The position numbers and the translations under genes were made by a program. A DNA stretch of 64,000 nt, from assembly GCA_001792895.1 (NCBI GenBank), contig MARA01000032.1, forward strand, positions 62,001 through 126,000. The letters run 5' to 3'. Under the pieces are notes generated by a model. It saw nothing but the letters and a program-made list of their open reading frames with translations. It did no database searches and was not told where the DNA came from. Positions 12,820 through 24,356 of this stretch are shown piece by piece. The first letter of the stretch is position 1, and the number at the start of each line of letters is the position of its first letter. This DNA comes from Lentinus brumalis. Its lineage: Eukaryota > Basidiomycota > Agaricomycetes > Polyporales > Polyporaceae.

Positions 12820-13900
12820 AGGAGTGACATGAGCAGGCAGAAGACATTGTTCACAGTGGGCAGAAGACAGTGATCAGAGTGGACATAAGACTGCTACAAA
12901 AGCGGGCAGACAACAGCAACCAGAGCAGGCAGAAGATGGCAGGTGACAGAGAGCGGAAGATGGTGAGTGTGTTACATTCCATGCCCGCAAGGCACCAACT
13001 CCGGTCCAGACCCACTCCAGACTCCACAACTCTGGTCCGTTCTTACATGTGTTTCTATTGTTGATCACTTCACCCCTTACCGCCTTCTTACTTGACCTGG
13101 ACTCTGGACCCACTTGCATCTACCTCCATGATCTGACTCCACCTGCTGCGGTTATTTGATCATCTCCGATTGTATCCGCCTTTCATTCAATCTTACTAAA
13201 CATTGTATTGGCTGATCATCTGCTTCCACCTAACTCTAGCTCCATATGTCCTTTACTTATGTCTCAACTACTCCTCTTCAGACTCCCATACTTTACTATA
13301 TAAGCCTCCTTGTAGCCACACTTAGTTCTTCAGTTCTGATATCTCGTTACACTCCCCATTATGACTCTGAGCTCAATCTATTCTGTTCACTCTTCACTCA
13401 TAGTCCAATCCTTCTGACCAGACTTCTGACCTCCAACCTCGGACTCGGACTCGGACTTCTGCTTGACTTCTTATCTCTGGCTTGACTTCTACTCTCTGGC
13501 TTGACTTCTCTCTTCCTTGGTATTATCTCTTGCTTATCTTCTTACTTGTTGCTTACTCTGGTATAAACTCCAGATGTCTTGTCCGTCCTAAATTGAAGAC
13601 CCTCGTGGATCCTCAAGGCATTGATCAATAGCTTCGCCGAAGTCTTCATTCCTTGCACGCATCGTTCCAGACTTCATAACTCTGTAACTCTGTCTGGACT
13701 TCCACCGGACTTTATCCCGGCATGCACAGTCTTAACAGAGCGAGAGCAAGCAAAAGATGGCGACAAAAGGAGGTGGTTGACAATGGGTAGAAGACAGTGA
13801 CAATAGCAGCAGGTAGAAGATGGTCTATGAGAGTGGCAGACAACTATGAATGCAGATGGTCAAGCTAGAGCTCAATCTATAGCTGGCAAGCAAGCAAAAG
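12820..13900. repeat. Degenerate minisatellite split by solo LTR 2
   Basis: Loose tandem copies of a roughly 20-25-bp unit resembling GGGCAGAAGATGGTGACAG occur at 12,835-12,965 and continue at 13,745-13,850, on both sides of the solo LTR that inserted into it. Confidence 0.55.
12970..13737 (+). mobile_element. Solo LTR, family S, copy 2
   Basis: 768 bp running TGTTACATTCC...CTTAACA. The 5-bp flanks are GAGTG (12,965-12,969) and GAGCG (13,738-13,742), a target duplication with one CpG-to-TpG change. A TATATAAG box at 13,297-13,304 probably marks the LTR promoter. A 79-codon frame inside is repeated in copy 3 only because the DNA is homologous; it has no sign of being a gene. No internal retroelement sequence adjoins it. 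Confidence 0.9.
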
Positions 13901-14466
13901 CCAAAAGACTGAGTGCATGGTACAGGTGTGCGAGGAGACAATCTCTGCTTGTGGCAGGCTCAAATTGTCTGATGAAGGCTCAGTATTCAAAGAACACTTG
14001 AAGTGTCATACTTCAGCAACTGGTCTTGAGTTAGCTATATTGTGCAATAGTGCACTACAGAGCACAATGGGCCGCAATGAGATTGGGTAGCTGCAACATT
14101 AGATAGGTGCTGAAATGTTGTCTTACTGATGCACCATTCTGCCACAAGCTATTACCGTGCCGACATCGCTCCTGCTCACTGCGGGGAAATGCTGAGTATA
14201 AATCTACCTGGCATCTATTCAGCACCTATAATGTAGCTGTATACATAAGTGCCCAAGAGGTCTGAAAGCTCTATGAATTACCCCTCCTTATACTCCTCCT
14301 AACATAGCTCAGTAGATTGATTACAAACTTAGTCATGGATAAGATTCTCAGTGCTTACTGACATCCTCTAGTTGGTATAGCATCATTTAATGGCATACTG
14401 AGCAAGGGAACAGGACGGATTGCATGTTATACTTACAGATGACAGACACTAGTTTATGGGCAACAT
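13743..14466. other. Gene-free spacer
   Basis: The remainder of the degenerate minisatellite is followed by AT-rich DNA without a gene. Confidence 0.5.
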
Positions 14467-14559
14467 TACAGTGACGGACAGGAATAATGCCTGCCCCCAG
14501 TAGTGAATATTACATTCCTCCTTGCTCAAGCTTACATAAGCTTGAGCATACATCACTGG

Positions 14560-15337
14560 TGTTAAGACCATGTGTGCCGGGACGGAGTCCGATGGAAGTC
14601 CGAATGGAGTTACGGAGTTACGAAGTCTGGAACGATGCGTGCAAGGAATGAAGACTTCGGCGAAGCTATTGATCAATGCCTTGAGGATCCACGAGGGTCT
14701 TCAATTTAGGACGGACAAGACATCTGGAGTTTATACCAGAGTAAGCAACAAGTAAGAAGATAAGCAAGAGATAATACCAAGGAAGAGAGAAGTCAAGCCA
14801 GAGAGTAGAAGTCAAGCCAGAGATAAGAAGTCAAGCAGAAGTCCGAGTCCGAGTCCGAGGTTGGAGGTCAGAAGTCTGGTCAGAAGGATTGGACTATGAG
14901 TGAAGAGTGAACAGAATAGATTGAGCTCAGAGTCATAATGGGGAGTGTAACGAGATATCAGAACTGAAGAACTAAGTGTGGCTACAAGGAGGCTTATATA
15001 GTAAAGTATGGGAGTCTGAAGAGGAGTAGTTGAGACATAAGTAAAGGACATATGGAGCTAGAGTTAGGTGGAAGCAGATGATCAGCCAATACAATGTTTA
15101 GTAAGATCGAATGAAAGGCAGATACAATCGAAGATGATTAAATAAACAGAAGCGGGCAGAGTTTGATCACAGAGGCGGATGCAAGTGGAATCAGATGGGT
15201 CCAGAGTCCGGGTCAAGTAAGAAGGTGGTAAGGGGTGAAGTGATCGACAATAGTAACACATGTAAGAACGAACCAGAGTTGCGGAGTCTGGAGTAGGTCC
15301 GGACCGGAGTTGGTGCCTTGTGGCATGGAATGTAACA
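14560..15337 (-). mobile_element. Solo LTR, family S, copy 3, inside the Tc1 element
   Basis: 778 bp, plus-strand ends TGTTAAG...ATGTAACA, flanked by a perfect 5-bp duplication ACTGG (14,555-14,559 and 15,338-15,342). It lies 93 bp inside the left end of the Tc1 element, upstream of its transposase. It is nearly collinear, in opposite orientation, with copy 2 about 820 bp away, so the two form a long inverted repeat. Confidence 0.92.
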
Positions 15338-15830
15338 ACTGGCACAACTCTTTGTATGTTGTAGAATAAGTGGACATCAGCTAGCTATCATACTGCTCCT
15401 ACAATATTGTTGAGTGGCTATGTGAAAGGCAGCAAAACCGCGAGAATGTTTGGGGGCTTATTTTTGATGTCCCAATGCATAGCTTGCTGTCTACTTTCTT
15501 TTTTCATAACACACCCCCTTTAATCCCTGACACTACACCATTTCAATATCTTCATTCTATACCTTCTATTCTTTATCGATTACCATGGCATCCTGCACTC
15601 CCACAAAATGAGCTCGCATTTTTCAACTTTGCAACCCTGCTTTTGGGAAGCCTTTGGGTGCATCTTGCACCTGGATCGTCGCACCATTGGTTGTAACCTC
15701 AAGATTGTTCACAAGACCAGTTATTTCTACTACCATGCTCCTCGTCCTGGCCAGCGCCATCTCCTCACTCCCTGTGATGTTTGTCATGCTGAAGTTGCCC
15801 TTGCCAATGGGTCAGCTTGGGATGCAAGTT

Positions 15831-16208
15831 GCATCCCAAGCTACAGGTCAGGTCAGTGACAGGTCAACCTGCAATTACCTAGATTCATGACCTACAGGTT
15901 CAGGTCAAACAGGTTACAGGTCATACAGGTTATGACCTGTATGGATATAGGTCAGGGTCTTGAGAAAATTTGCAGGTTGGAGATGACCTATGCCATAAAT
16001 ATTTTACTTCCAAATGATAATCCTTGCCATTTGCACCATCAAAGATTTTCTTATGCACAGGTCATATAGGTACCTGACCTGTAGGTCACAGATCAAGCAG
16101 GTCACAGGTCAAGCAGGTTCAGGTTGGTGCAGATCTGTGTATCAAGTTTTTGGCCATAGGTACCTGCAAGATGGATCTAGGTTAATCTACAAGTACCTGT
16201 CTCAGCCT
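15831..16208. mobile_element. Small repeat-rich insert in the Tc1 transposase gene
   Basis: About 378 bp interrupt the transposase between codons for WDA and DLQ. GATGCAA occurs on both sides (about 15,830 and 16,210), consistent with a 7-8-bp target duplication. The inner ends resemble each other as inverted repeats (left CCAAGCTACAGGT, right reversed TAAGGCTGAGACAGGT). The body is full of degenerate ACAGGTCA units in both orientations. The left junction is a perfect palindrome with 14-bp arms (AGCTTGGGATGCAA and its complement around one G). The duplication length and ends suggest a hAT-like MITE, but the class is not certain. Confidence 0.55.
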
Positions 16209-16730
16209 TAGATGCAATGGACCTCCAACACCAGCTCTTTCCTGATGTCAGTGCCCAAACTGTGTGTCATAGGCTTTGCAAGATTGGCCTCAATGGAAGG
16301 GTATGCTGGTTGAAGCTGTATCTCAGTGCCTTGCACATCAAGCAGTGGAAGAAGTGGGCAAAGGAAATGGCTGATCGGAGTGTGGAGGATTGGGAGCCAG
16401 TGCTCTTCTCAGATGAGTCCCAGTTCAATCTCTTTGGCTCAGATGAAAGGCAATGGTGTTGGAGAAGGGTTGGGGAGAAAGTTCTGCTGAGGAATATCAA
16501 GCAGTGGGTCAAGCACAGAGGAGGAAGTTTGATGGTGTGGGCTGTGTCACCTTCCGAGGTGTCGGGCGCCTTCATCACATAAAGGGGAACTTGGACTCCA
16601 AGCAGTACTGTTCTATAGTGGAGCAGTCACTCCTAGGAGCCCTTCAAATTTACTCCACCCCAAGATGGCTTCATTTTCTAACACCACAATGACCGCAAGC
16701 ACACTGCATGCCTCACAAAGAAGCAGTTGC

Positions 16731-16994
16731 TGTAACCCTGGCGCGGGTTATGACACATACTTCGCCGCTTTTGGATGACTGCTTTCGGAATGTGACTTAC
16801 TGTGACTCTCTTCTGTTCGGTTCTCTCGCATATATGTACCGTGTTGCGCCTGTGTCGTTCCCCAGCTTATCCTTGAACGACGCAGGTACGTGTCCGTCTT
16901 GTTGTCTCACCCATTTGTATTCTGAGCTTATCCTTGAACGACACAGTTTTTAACTGTTCTCTCACGCGTGATCCTCAAGGGTGTCCCTTTTACA
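16731..16994 (+). repeat. 5' LTR of the chromovirus
   Basis: 264 bp, TG..CA ends, matching the 3' LTR at 22,409-22,672 over the whole length. Both LTRs contain the internal repeat CAGCTTATCCTTGAACGACG / GAGCTTATCCTTGAACRACR. A short T-rich run follows instead of a recognisable tRNA-complementary site. Confidence 0.93.
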
Positions 16995-17288
16995 CTTTTT
17001 TTTGAACACCATTCAAACACATCAACTTCGACCACGCTCACATTCTCGAACACAAACACTCGCCTTGCGAGGCTCCCGCCGGACCCACCAACCTCCTGAC
17101 CCACTCCGGACCCCTCCCGCCTCTCAACTCCGTGTTCACCAGTTCCTGCCACCGTGTCGTTCTCCCGCCAAGCCCCATCCACACCGCATCCGCTGCTAAC
17201 TCGTGCCGCTCGCTCCGCGCTTCAACGTCGCGGAAGAACTGCACCCGAGTCGCCGATAGCGCATAGTCCTTCACTCACTACACTCACT

Positions 17289-20200
17289 ATGCTCTCGTCG
17301 CGTGCTTCCGCGGACCTTTTGGAAGCCCTGAACGACGACGCGTTCATTGCAGTTGAGTCCCCTGTTGCCACTGTCACCCCGCCCTCCCCAGTCTCCGCTC
17401 TACCACCCTTTCCGGCACCGTTCGCGCACATTCCCAAGACTCCACTCGTACCACCTCCCGTCGCAAGCAGTTCGTCTTCCAACTCTACAATCATCCTACC
17501 ACCCCCGCCACCACGTATACGCACTATGGCCGATCCCACTCGGGCTACCGTGTCCCACCCGGTTCTGAAACAACCGCCGCTCCTCACGGCGGGCACAGTT
17601 ACCCCAGAAGCCGTCAGCGAATGGGATTCAGCTTGTCAGCAATACTTCCTCCATTCTAAGGGTATCACAGATGCCAATCGTGTCTCGCTCGTCGCCGCCG
17701 GCTTCCAAGACCGCCTCATCCAAGCTTGGTGGAAGGCTAACAGCGTCACACTGGCCGTCTTGGCATGGGACGACTTCGTCGTGGAGTTCCGCTCTCAGTT
17801 TCTTGACGACAACTGGGATATCAATCTCCGTCACGCTCTCCTGCGCATGCGTCAGAAGCCCGGCGAGACCTTCACAGTCTTCGTCCGTCGCTTCGAGATG
17901 CAGAACGCGCTCCTCGCAGGCACCATGCGTCACCTCACCGACACCACCCTCCGCGCCGAAATCTCCGCTAGACTCTCCCCTCGTCTCCAACTGCACGCAA
18001 ACTCAGTCTCTGTTTCCGCTATCACCAGTTACAACATCTGGAAGAAGGCAATGTTCGCTGAAGATAAAGACTGGTCGGAGAAGCGCGCCGCTGAAGCCGA
18101 CGAGCTTCTCGCGTTGCACGCACGCGCTCTGAAGCTCAACGGTCCAAACCTCGCTTCGACCTCCTCCCCCGCTCCTCGTGTACCTCCCGCAACTCTACCG
18201 TCCGGCTCTTCCAGCAACTTCCCAAAGATCCCGACCCTCACGGAAGACGAGCGACTCCTGCTCCGCACCCATCGCGGCTGCTACAAATGCTGCAAATTCT
18301 ACGCGGGTCATATCGGGTCAAACTGCTCTGATTGGCCCTCTCGCCCATACCAGACGTTGACGCTTGCTGACGCGCTTGCCGCACAGAAGCGTTCTGAAGG
18401 AACGAGCACAAAACGCCCTACAACCAAGGTCACCGCCTTCGGTGCCTCCGTCGAGGACGTCCCTGACGACGACCACAACACAAACAGCAGCGACGACGAT
18501 GACCTCGCGTACAACCCTCTCCCGGTTGCTGCGCTCTACGCGACCGCCGTGGGCGCGCTCGGAAATGACCTGGAGGATACTTGGGATTCCGAGTGCGTAT
18601 CTCCTGCTCTACCCCCACCTGCCAAGCTCCCCGTCCACCTTGTCTGGAATGCTTCCATCGTGTCTTGCTCGTCCCCCGATCAGTTCCCTGTCCTCTCGGG
18701 TATACTGATCGACACCGGGTCCCCAGCGAATCTTATTAGCGCTCCTGAAGTCGATCGTCTCAATCTTCACTGCCGCCCTCTCGCGCATCCTCAATCGTTC
18801 ACTACGGCTTTTGATGGTTCGGAGACGGAGGCGACGGAGTGGGTGAAATTCCAAGTTTCTTCGCAGGATGGTTCATATGTCTCCCGGTCTGTTCGCGCAA
18901 TTGTCGTTCCCTCTCTCTGTTTTCCTGTAATTCTTGGCATCCCGTTCCTCGATCAAAACCGGCTTCTTGTTGACATTCACCATCGTGCGCTGTGGGATTC
19001 CATCTCTGGTGTCGACGTCATGCATCCTACACAAGCTCCCGCGCCTCCACCTAAACTCTCCCCTCCTGAACGTCGCCGCCATCTCCGTGAATACGATCAC
19101 CTCCAGGCTCGCCTCCAACTCTCCGTCCACCGCGATCTCCTCAAGCAAATCAATATGGACGTCCCGTACATTCCCGCTTCAACTACCCCCTTGTTCCCTG
19201 CCAATACCGTCGCCGCAGTCCGCACGCGCATCGAAGACCTTGCCTTCACGGACTCTCTGAAGCTTGCGGACGCTGAGTTCAAGCGTCGCTTTGCAGATTG
19301 TTTCCCTGCTGACATCCCTCACCTCGACCAGTTGCCGTCAGACTCATATCACGAAATCAACCTCAAAGACGCCAACATGACTATCGTGCGCCGCCAGTAC
19401 GACTGTCCTAAGAAATATCGCGAGGCATTCAAGACTCTACTCCACCAACACGTCGAGGCTGGTTGACTGCGCCCGTCCTCGTCACCCTATGCCTCTCCTT
19501 GTTTCCTCGTACCGAAAGCTGACCCCACAGTGCTCCCACGCTGGGTCAACGATTACCGCGTACTCAACTCCAACACCATCCCTGACGTCCATCCGCTGCC
19601 TAGCATACAGGAGATCTTGTCGGATTGCACACGCGGTAAGATCTGGGGGAAGTTAGATATGACTAACTCGTTCTTTCAGACCCGCGTACACCCAGATCAC
19701 ATCAAATATACTGCCATCACCACTCCGTTCGGCCTCTACGAATGGACGGTCATGCCACAAGGTTGTCGGAATGCCCCCAGCACGCACCAGCGTCGCATGT
19801 ACGTCGCACTTCGCCCGTTCATTGGTTCGATCTGCCACGTATACCTCGACGACATCATCATCTGGTCACAGAACGTTGAGGAACACAAACGGAACGTCGA
19901 ACTAATCATGAACGTGCTGCGTACCAACAGTCTTTTCTGCTCCCTGAAGAAAACGGACCTTTTCTGCACTGAGCTCGCCTTCCTCGGCCACCATATCTCT
20001 CAAGCCGGCGTCACCCTGGACGGTTCCAAGGTCGATAAGGTACTCAATTGGCCGACGCCCGCTTCCACGCAGGACGTCCGCTCCTTTCTCGGGCTCACCC
20101 GCTACATCGCGAACTTCCTGCCGCACCTTGCCGAACACACCGTGATCCTCAACCAGCTCACCTCGAAAGAGGCTGAGCGATGCTTTGTCTGGACTCCTGC

Positions 20201-22456
20201 TCACACCACGGCTTTCGAAGCGGTCAAATGTCTTGTCTCGTCGCATGAATGCCTCACCGCGATAGATCACACCAACATGGGCTCTAACCGGATCTTTGTT
20301 TCCACGGACGCTAGCGACTGGTGCACCGGTGCCGTCCTCTCCTACGGCGAAACACTGGAAACCGCACGCCCTGTCGCCTTCGAATCAGCCCAGCTTTCAG
20401 GTGCAGAACTCAACTACCCAGTGCACGAGAAGGAGCTACTAGCAATCGTTCGCGCCCTCAAGAAATGGTGCGTCAACCTACTCGGTGTGCCTTTTACCGT
20501 CTTTACAGACCACCGCACCCTTGAGAATTTCACTACGCAGAAACACCTCTCCCGCTGGCAGGCACGTTGGCAAGAATTTCTTGGTCAATACAACTACGAA
20601 ATTGTCTATCTTCGAGGCGCTGACAACTCCGTCGCTGACGCTCTCTCTCACTTACTGCCACCAGACCTCGCGACTCATGCCTCCATCCTCCCATTGTCCC
20701 CGCTCCCCATCTTGGCTCTCCGATCTGTTCGTCAAGCTAACCGCGCTCTGGCTTGCGTCCCTCACCTGCCTACTCCCGACCCCGCCACGCCGAACCCATC
20801 GCTTCATTCGCTTTCCGTTACCACTGGTTTTGATTGGCTCCGTCGCATCCGCGACGGATACGCCAACGACAAGTGGTGTCTGCGTTTGATTCGCTCGCTC
20901 GGCGCCGACCTTCAGGACCCTCTCGCTGCTCTTGCTTCTGGTCAGCTCAATGGACTCTCGCTCGCTGGCGTCTCGGTTCGCGACGCACTCCTTTTTGTGG
21001 GTGACCGCCTATGCATTCCCCGTGTCCCTGAAATCCGCGAGGCTCTTTTCCGCCTAGCCCACGATGCCATGGGTCACTTCGGCATGGATAAATCTTACGC
21101 GACTCTCCATTCTTCTTACTACTGGCCGCACATGTGGCGCGACCTCAAGACGCTCTACATCCCTGGCTGCGAACGTTGTCAACGTAACAAATCTTCCACC
21201 CGCCGGCCTCGCGGTCCCCTCCATCCGCTGCCTGTCCCCGATCAGCGACTTTCCTCAGTGGGCATCGACTTCATCGGTGAACTCCCTGAAGATGACGGCT
21301 TCAACTGCATTGCGACTTTCACCTGTCGCCTTGGGTCTGACATCCGTGTCATTCCATGTCGAACCGACATGACCGCTGAACAATTTGCTGAGTTATTTTT
21401 TGTGCACTGGTACTGCGAGAATGGTCTGCCCGCTGACATCGTGTCAGACCGCGACAAGCTTTTCATCTCTAAGTTCTGGAAAGCGCTCCACCGTCTCACC
21501 GGTGTCGACCTGAAGATGTCCACCTCGTTCCCCCCCAAACCGACGGTAGTTCGGAACAAACGAACAAGACCATCGTGCAGATGCTCCGATATCACGTTGC
21601 GCGCAACCAGCACGGCTGGGCTCGGGCCCTCCCTCTAGTCTGCTTCAACCTCATGAACTCGCTCAATGCCTCGACTGGGTTCACTCCATTCCAGCTACGT
21701 CTCGGGCTCGCACTGCGTGTCATCCCTCCCCTGTTAAATGTGTCGGCTGATGAACTCGCGACAAATTTTCAGGACGAGGGCGAGCGCGCCCGCGCACTCA
21801 TTCAACGTCTCGAGACCGACACCCTGGAGGCCCAAGATAACCTCACCCTGGCCAAGACCGCTCAGACCCTCGCAGCAAACGAGCACCGCGGTCCCGAGGT
21901 CCCCTACGCCGTTGGAGACAAGGTGTTGCTGGCAACGTTCCATCGCCGCCGCGAGTACATGCAACGAGGCGACCACCGCGTCGCTAAGTTTATGGTACGC
22001 TACGATGGCCCACACACCATCACCGCCGCGCATCCCCTGACCTCAACATACACCCTTGACCTCCCTCCCACCACCAATGTCCACCCTACCTTCCATGCAT
22101 CCCTCCTACGCCCTTTCGTCCCCAACGACGACCAGCTCTTCCCCTCTCGTGCACACCCCGAGCCCGGCCCTATTGTCACGCCGTCTGGCCAGGAAGAATA
22201 CTTCGTGGACCGCATCCTCGATCGTCGACGCCGCGGCTCCGGTTACCAGTACCTCGTACGATGGTGCGGCTACGGCGAAGGCTCCGATAGTTGGCTCTCA
22301 GGTACCGCAGTCCGCGACCTCGCCGCTCTGGACGTCTTCCTCCGCGAGAACGGTCTTGAAGATCCGACACCCCTGGAGATACTGCAAATTCTAGTGGATG
22401 AGGAGGAGTGTAACCCTGGCGCGGGTTACGACGCATACTTCGCCGCTTTTGGATGA
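17289..22456 (+). pseudogene. Gag-pol polyprotein of the chromovirus (one stop, one frameshift)
   Basis: The first in-frame ATG is at 17,289; an upstream GTG at 17,154 is open but unlikely. Gag (about 17,580-18,330) ends in a zinc knuckle C-X2-C-X6-H-X4-C, two residues longer than the usual spacing. Protease has IDTGSPANLI (about 18,710). Reverse transcriptase (from 19,530) has YLDDIIIWS at 19,842. RNase H has STDAS and TDHRTLENF. Integrase has an HHCC zinc site (HDAMGHFG...CERCQRN), then GIDFIG, VSDRDKLF and the Glu of SSE. A chromodomain EEYFVDRILDRRRRG...YLVRWCGYG lies at 22,196-22,360. TGA at 19,464-19,466 stands where CGA (Arg) is expected, and one base is missing near 21,535. The final stop lies 48 bp inside the 3' LTR. 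Confidence 0.93.
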
Positions 22457-22672
22457 CTGCTTTCGGAATGTGACTTACTGTGACTCTCTTCTGTTCATTT
22501 CTCTCGCATATATGTACTGCGTTGCGCCTGCGTCATTCCCCAGCTTATCCTTGAACGACGCAGGTACGTGTCCGTCTTGTTGTCTCACCCATTTGTATTC
22601 TGAGCTTATCCTTGAACAACGCAGTTTGTAACTGTTCTCTCACGCGTGATCCTCAAGAGTGTCCCTTTTACA
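22409..22672 (+). repeat. 3' LTR of the chromovirus
   Basis: 264 bp, preceded by the purine run at about 22,396-22,408. It contains the last codons and stop of the polyprotein (22,454-22,456). The GTTGC duplication follows at 22,673. Confidence 0.93.
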
Positions 22673-23234
22673 GTTGCATGACCATAACATCACCATTCTC
22701 TCCTGGCCTTCAAGCTGGCCTAACATGAACATCATTGAACATGTCTGGGATGAGTTAAACCACTGTGTCTGCTGTCACAACCCTCTTCCTCGAAACCTCA
22801 ACCAGCTATGGGCCACCTTGCAGGAGGAGTGGTACAGACTTGGAAAGGACTTCATTGCCAAGCTTTACCATTCCCTCCCTGACTGTATTTAAAGAGGCTC
22901 AAGGTAGACATACACCTTACTGAACTGTTCATTTGTTTTTACCTAATCTTCTGGATTCTATACCACAATAAATAATCACACGTTGTACACTTATCCATAG
23001 CATTAGTCATGTTCTTGTTACTTGCAAAACTCATGCAATATTGTGACAAATACTGTCATTCCTTCACTGCACCACACAGGCTGAGCATGTTTATCGTCTC
23101 ACAAAACAGTTTGTGCATATATGTCAATTCTGTGGAATTATGAGGCAATCTTATCACTCAATGCGGGGCAGGCATTATTTTTGTCTGTCACTGTATCATT
23201 GGCTGCGCACTATTGATGGGGAACATTATGATTG

Positions 23235-23981
23235 TGTTACATTCCATGCCCACAAGGCACCAACTCCGGTCTGGACCTACCTCGGACTCCGCAACTCCGG
23301 TTCATTCTTACATGTGTTACTATCTTCGATCACTTCACCCCTTATCGCCTTCTTACTTAACCCGGACTCCGGACCATCTGCTTCCGCTTGCATCCGCCTC
23401 CGTGATCAGACTCCGTTCATTCAATCCTTCAATTGTATCCGCCCTTCATTCGATCTTACTATACATTGTATTGGCTGATCATTTGCTTCCGCCTGACTCC
23501 GGTTCCGTACCTCCTTTATCTATGTCTTGGCTACTCCTCTCCGGACTTTCGGACTTTACTATATAAGCCTCCCTGTAGCCACGCTTAGACTTGAGTTCTG
23601 ATATCTCGTTACACTCCCCGTTACAACTCTGAGCTCAATCTATTCTGTTCGCTCTCTCTCAACGTCCGATCCTTCCGACCGGACTTCTGACCTCCGACCT
23701 CCAACCTCCAACCTCCGACTTCTGCTTGACTTCTTATCTCTGGCTTGACTTCTCTCTGGCTTGGTATTATCTCCTGCTTATCTTCTTACTCGTTGCTTGC
23801 TCCGGTATAAACCCCGGTTCTCTTGTCTGTCTTAAATTGAAGACCTTCGTGGATCCTCAAGGCGTTGATCAATAGCTTTGCCGAAGTCTTCACCCTCAGC
23901 ACGTCTCATTCCGGACTTCGTAACTCCGTAACTCCGTCTGGACTTCCACCGGACCTCGTCCCGGCGCGCACGGTCTTAACA
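23235..23981 (+). mobile_element. Solo LTR, family S, copy 4
   Basis: 747 bp, TGTTACATTCC...CTTAACA, flanked by a perfect 5-bp duplication GATTG (23,230-23,234 and 23,982-23,986). TATATAAG box at 23,560-23,567. It lies 40 bp beyond the right end of the Tc1 element. The host sequence on both sides carries similar copies of TTGGCTG.G.ACTATTGATGGG, a small pre-existing tandem duplication. Confidence 0.92.
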
Positions 23982-24356
23982 GATTGGCTGTGTACTATTG
24001 ATGGGTGCGTGCTCAGCTGGACACAATTCGGATTGCATCCAGCTGGGCACGTATCCATTGATGTGCTTACATAAGCATATATACACTGTTAATTTCACCA
24101 AAGTTTCACAAATAAGCACCATTTACAAAATTGATAACATAGTTCAGCAGTTTCACAGAATGAACAAGTGGTGTGATGGTATATATTAGAATTACTTGAT
24201 AGTAGAAGTTCTTCATTATGATTGAGTAGCCCCAGCCCTTGTAGTATGAGTAAGGTGCAGTATATAAGTATATACATATACAGCCAAGTACAAGCTATGT
24301 TGAAGCCTGTCATGTTTTGTCAATTATTCACAACCATTCAGAAACCTTTGTATTGA
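23982..24356. other. Gene-free spacer
   Basis: No gene seen. A short inverted repeat (GTGCTCAGCTGGA ... TCCAGCTGGGCAC) lies at about 24,007-24,053. Confidence 0.45.

Larger units (their letters stand above)
16731..22672 (+). mobile_element. Ty3/gypsy chromovirus, complete with two LTRs
   Basis: A 5,942-bp LTR retrotransposon. The two 264-bp LTRs (TGTAACCC...CCTTTTACA) are flanked by a perfect 5-bp duplication GTTGC at 16,726-16,730 and 22,673-22,677. The gene order is gag, protease, reverse transcriptase, RNase H, integrase, chromodomain, which defines a Ty3/gypsy chromovirus. A purine run GGATGAGGAGGAG directly before the 3' LTR is the likely polypurine tract. No TGG-type tRNA primer site follows the 5' LTR, so priming is unclear. 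I count about 12 differences between the LTRs, 10 of them transitions. One stop codon and one frameshift disable gag-pol. Confidence 0.95.
15585..22892 (+). pseudogene. Tc1-type DD34E transposase, multiply interrupted
   Basis: The host reading frame can be followed through the insertions. The N-terminal part (15,585-15,830) starts at an ATG, meets a TGA where CGA is expected after eight codons, and shifts frame near 15,655 before RPGQRHLLTPCDV...GSAWDA. After the insert it continues at 16,209 with DLQHQLFPDVSAQTV and VLFSDESQFNLFGSD, which holds the first catalytic Asp. A base is missing near 16,538. The second catalytic block reads TAA and His where Gln-Asp is expected (about 16,679-16,690). 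The frame then breaks at the chromovirus (16,731) and resumes at 22,678 with HDHNITILSWPSSWP and NIIEHVWDEL, the third acidic residue. Spacing between the second and third acidic positions is 34, as in Tc1 proteins. It is inactive. Confidence 0.88.
14467..23195 (+). mobile_element. Tc1/mariner element split by three later insertions
   Basis: The ends are inverted repeats: the left end reads TACAGTGACGGACAGGAATA (14,467 on) and the right end, reversed, TACAGTGACAGACAAAAATA (from 23,195 inward), both continuing ATGCCTGCCCC. Three mismatches in about 31 bp are all G/A. Both outer ends are TA, the Tc1/mariner target. Removing the solo LTR (14,560-15,337), the insert at about 15,831-16,208 and the chromovirus (16,731-22,672), with one copy of each target duplication, leaves about 1.62 kb, a normal size for one transposase gene. 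It is therefore the oldest layer of the stack. Confidence 0.88.

Noticed and set aside
13246..13485. 79-codon frame repeated exactly at 14,812-15,051
   Set aside because: It looked like a conserved gene pair, but both lie inside solo LTRs of one family, in homologous positions; identity reflects the repeat, not selection on a protein.
22176..22436. Separate gene at the chromovirus 3' end
   Set aside because: The minus-strand frame is antisense to the chromodomain; the plus-strand frame continues the polyprotein.
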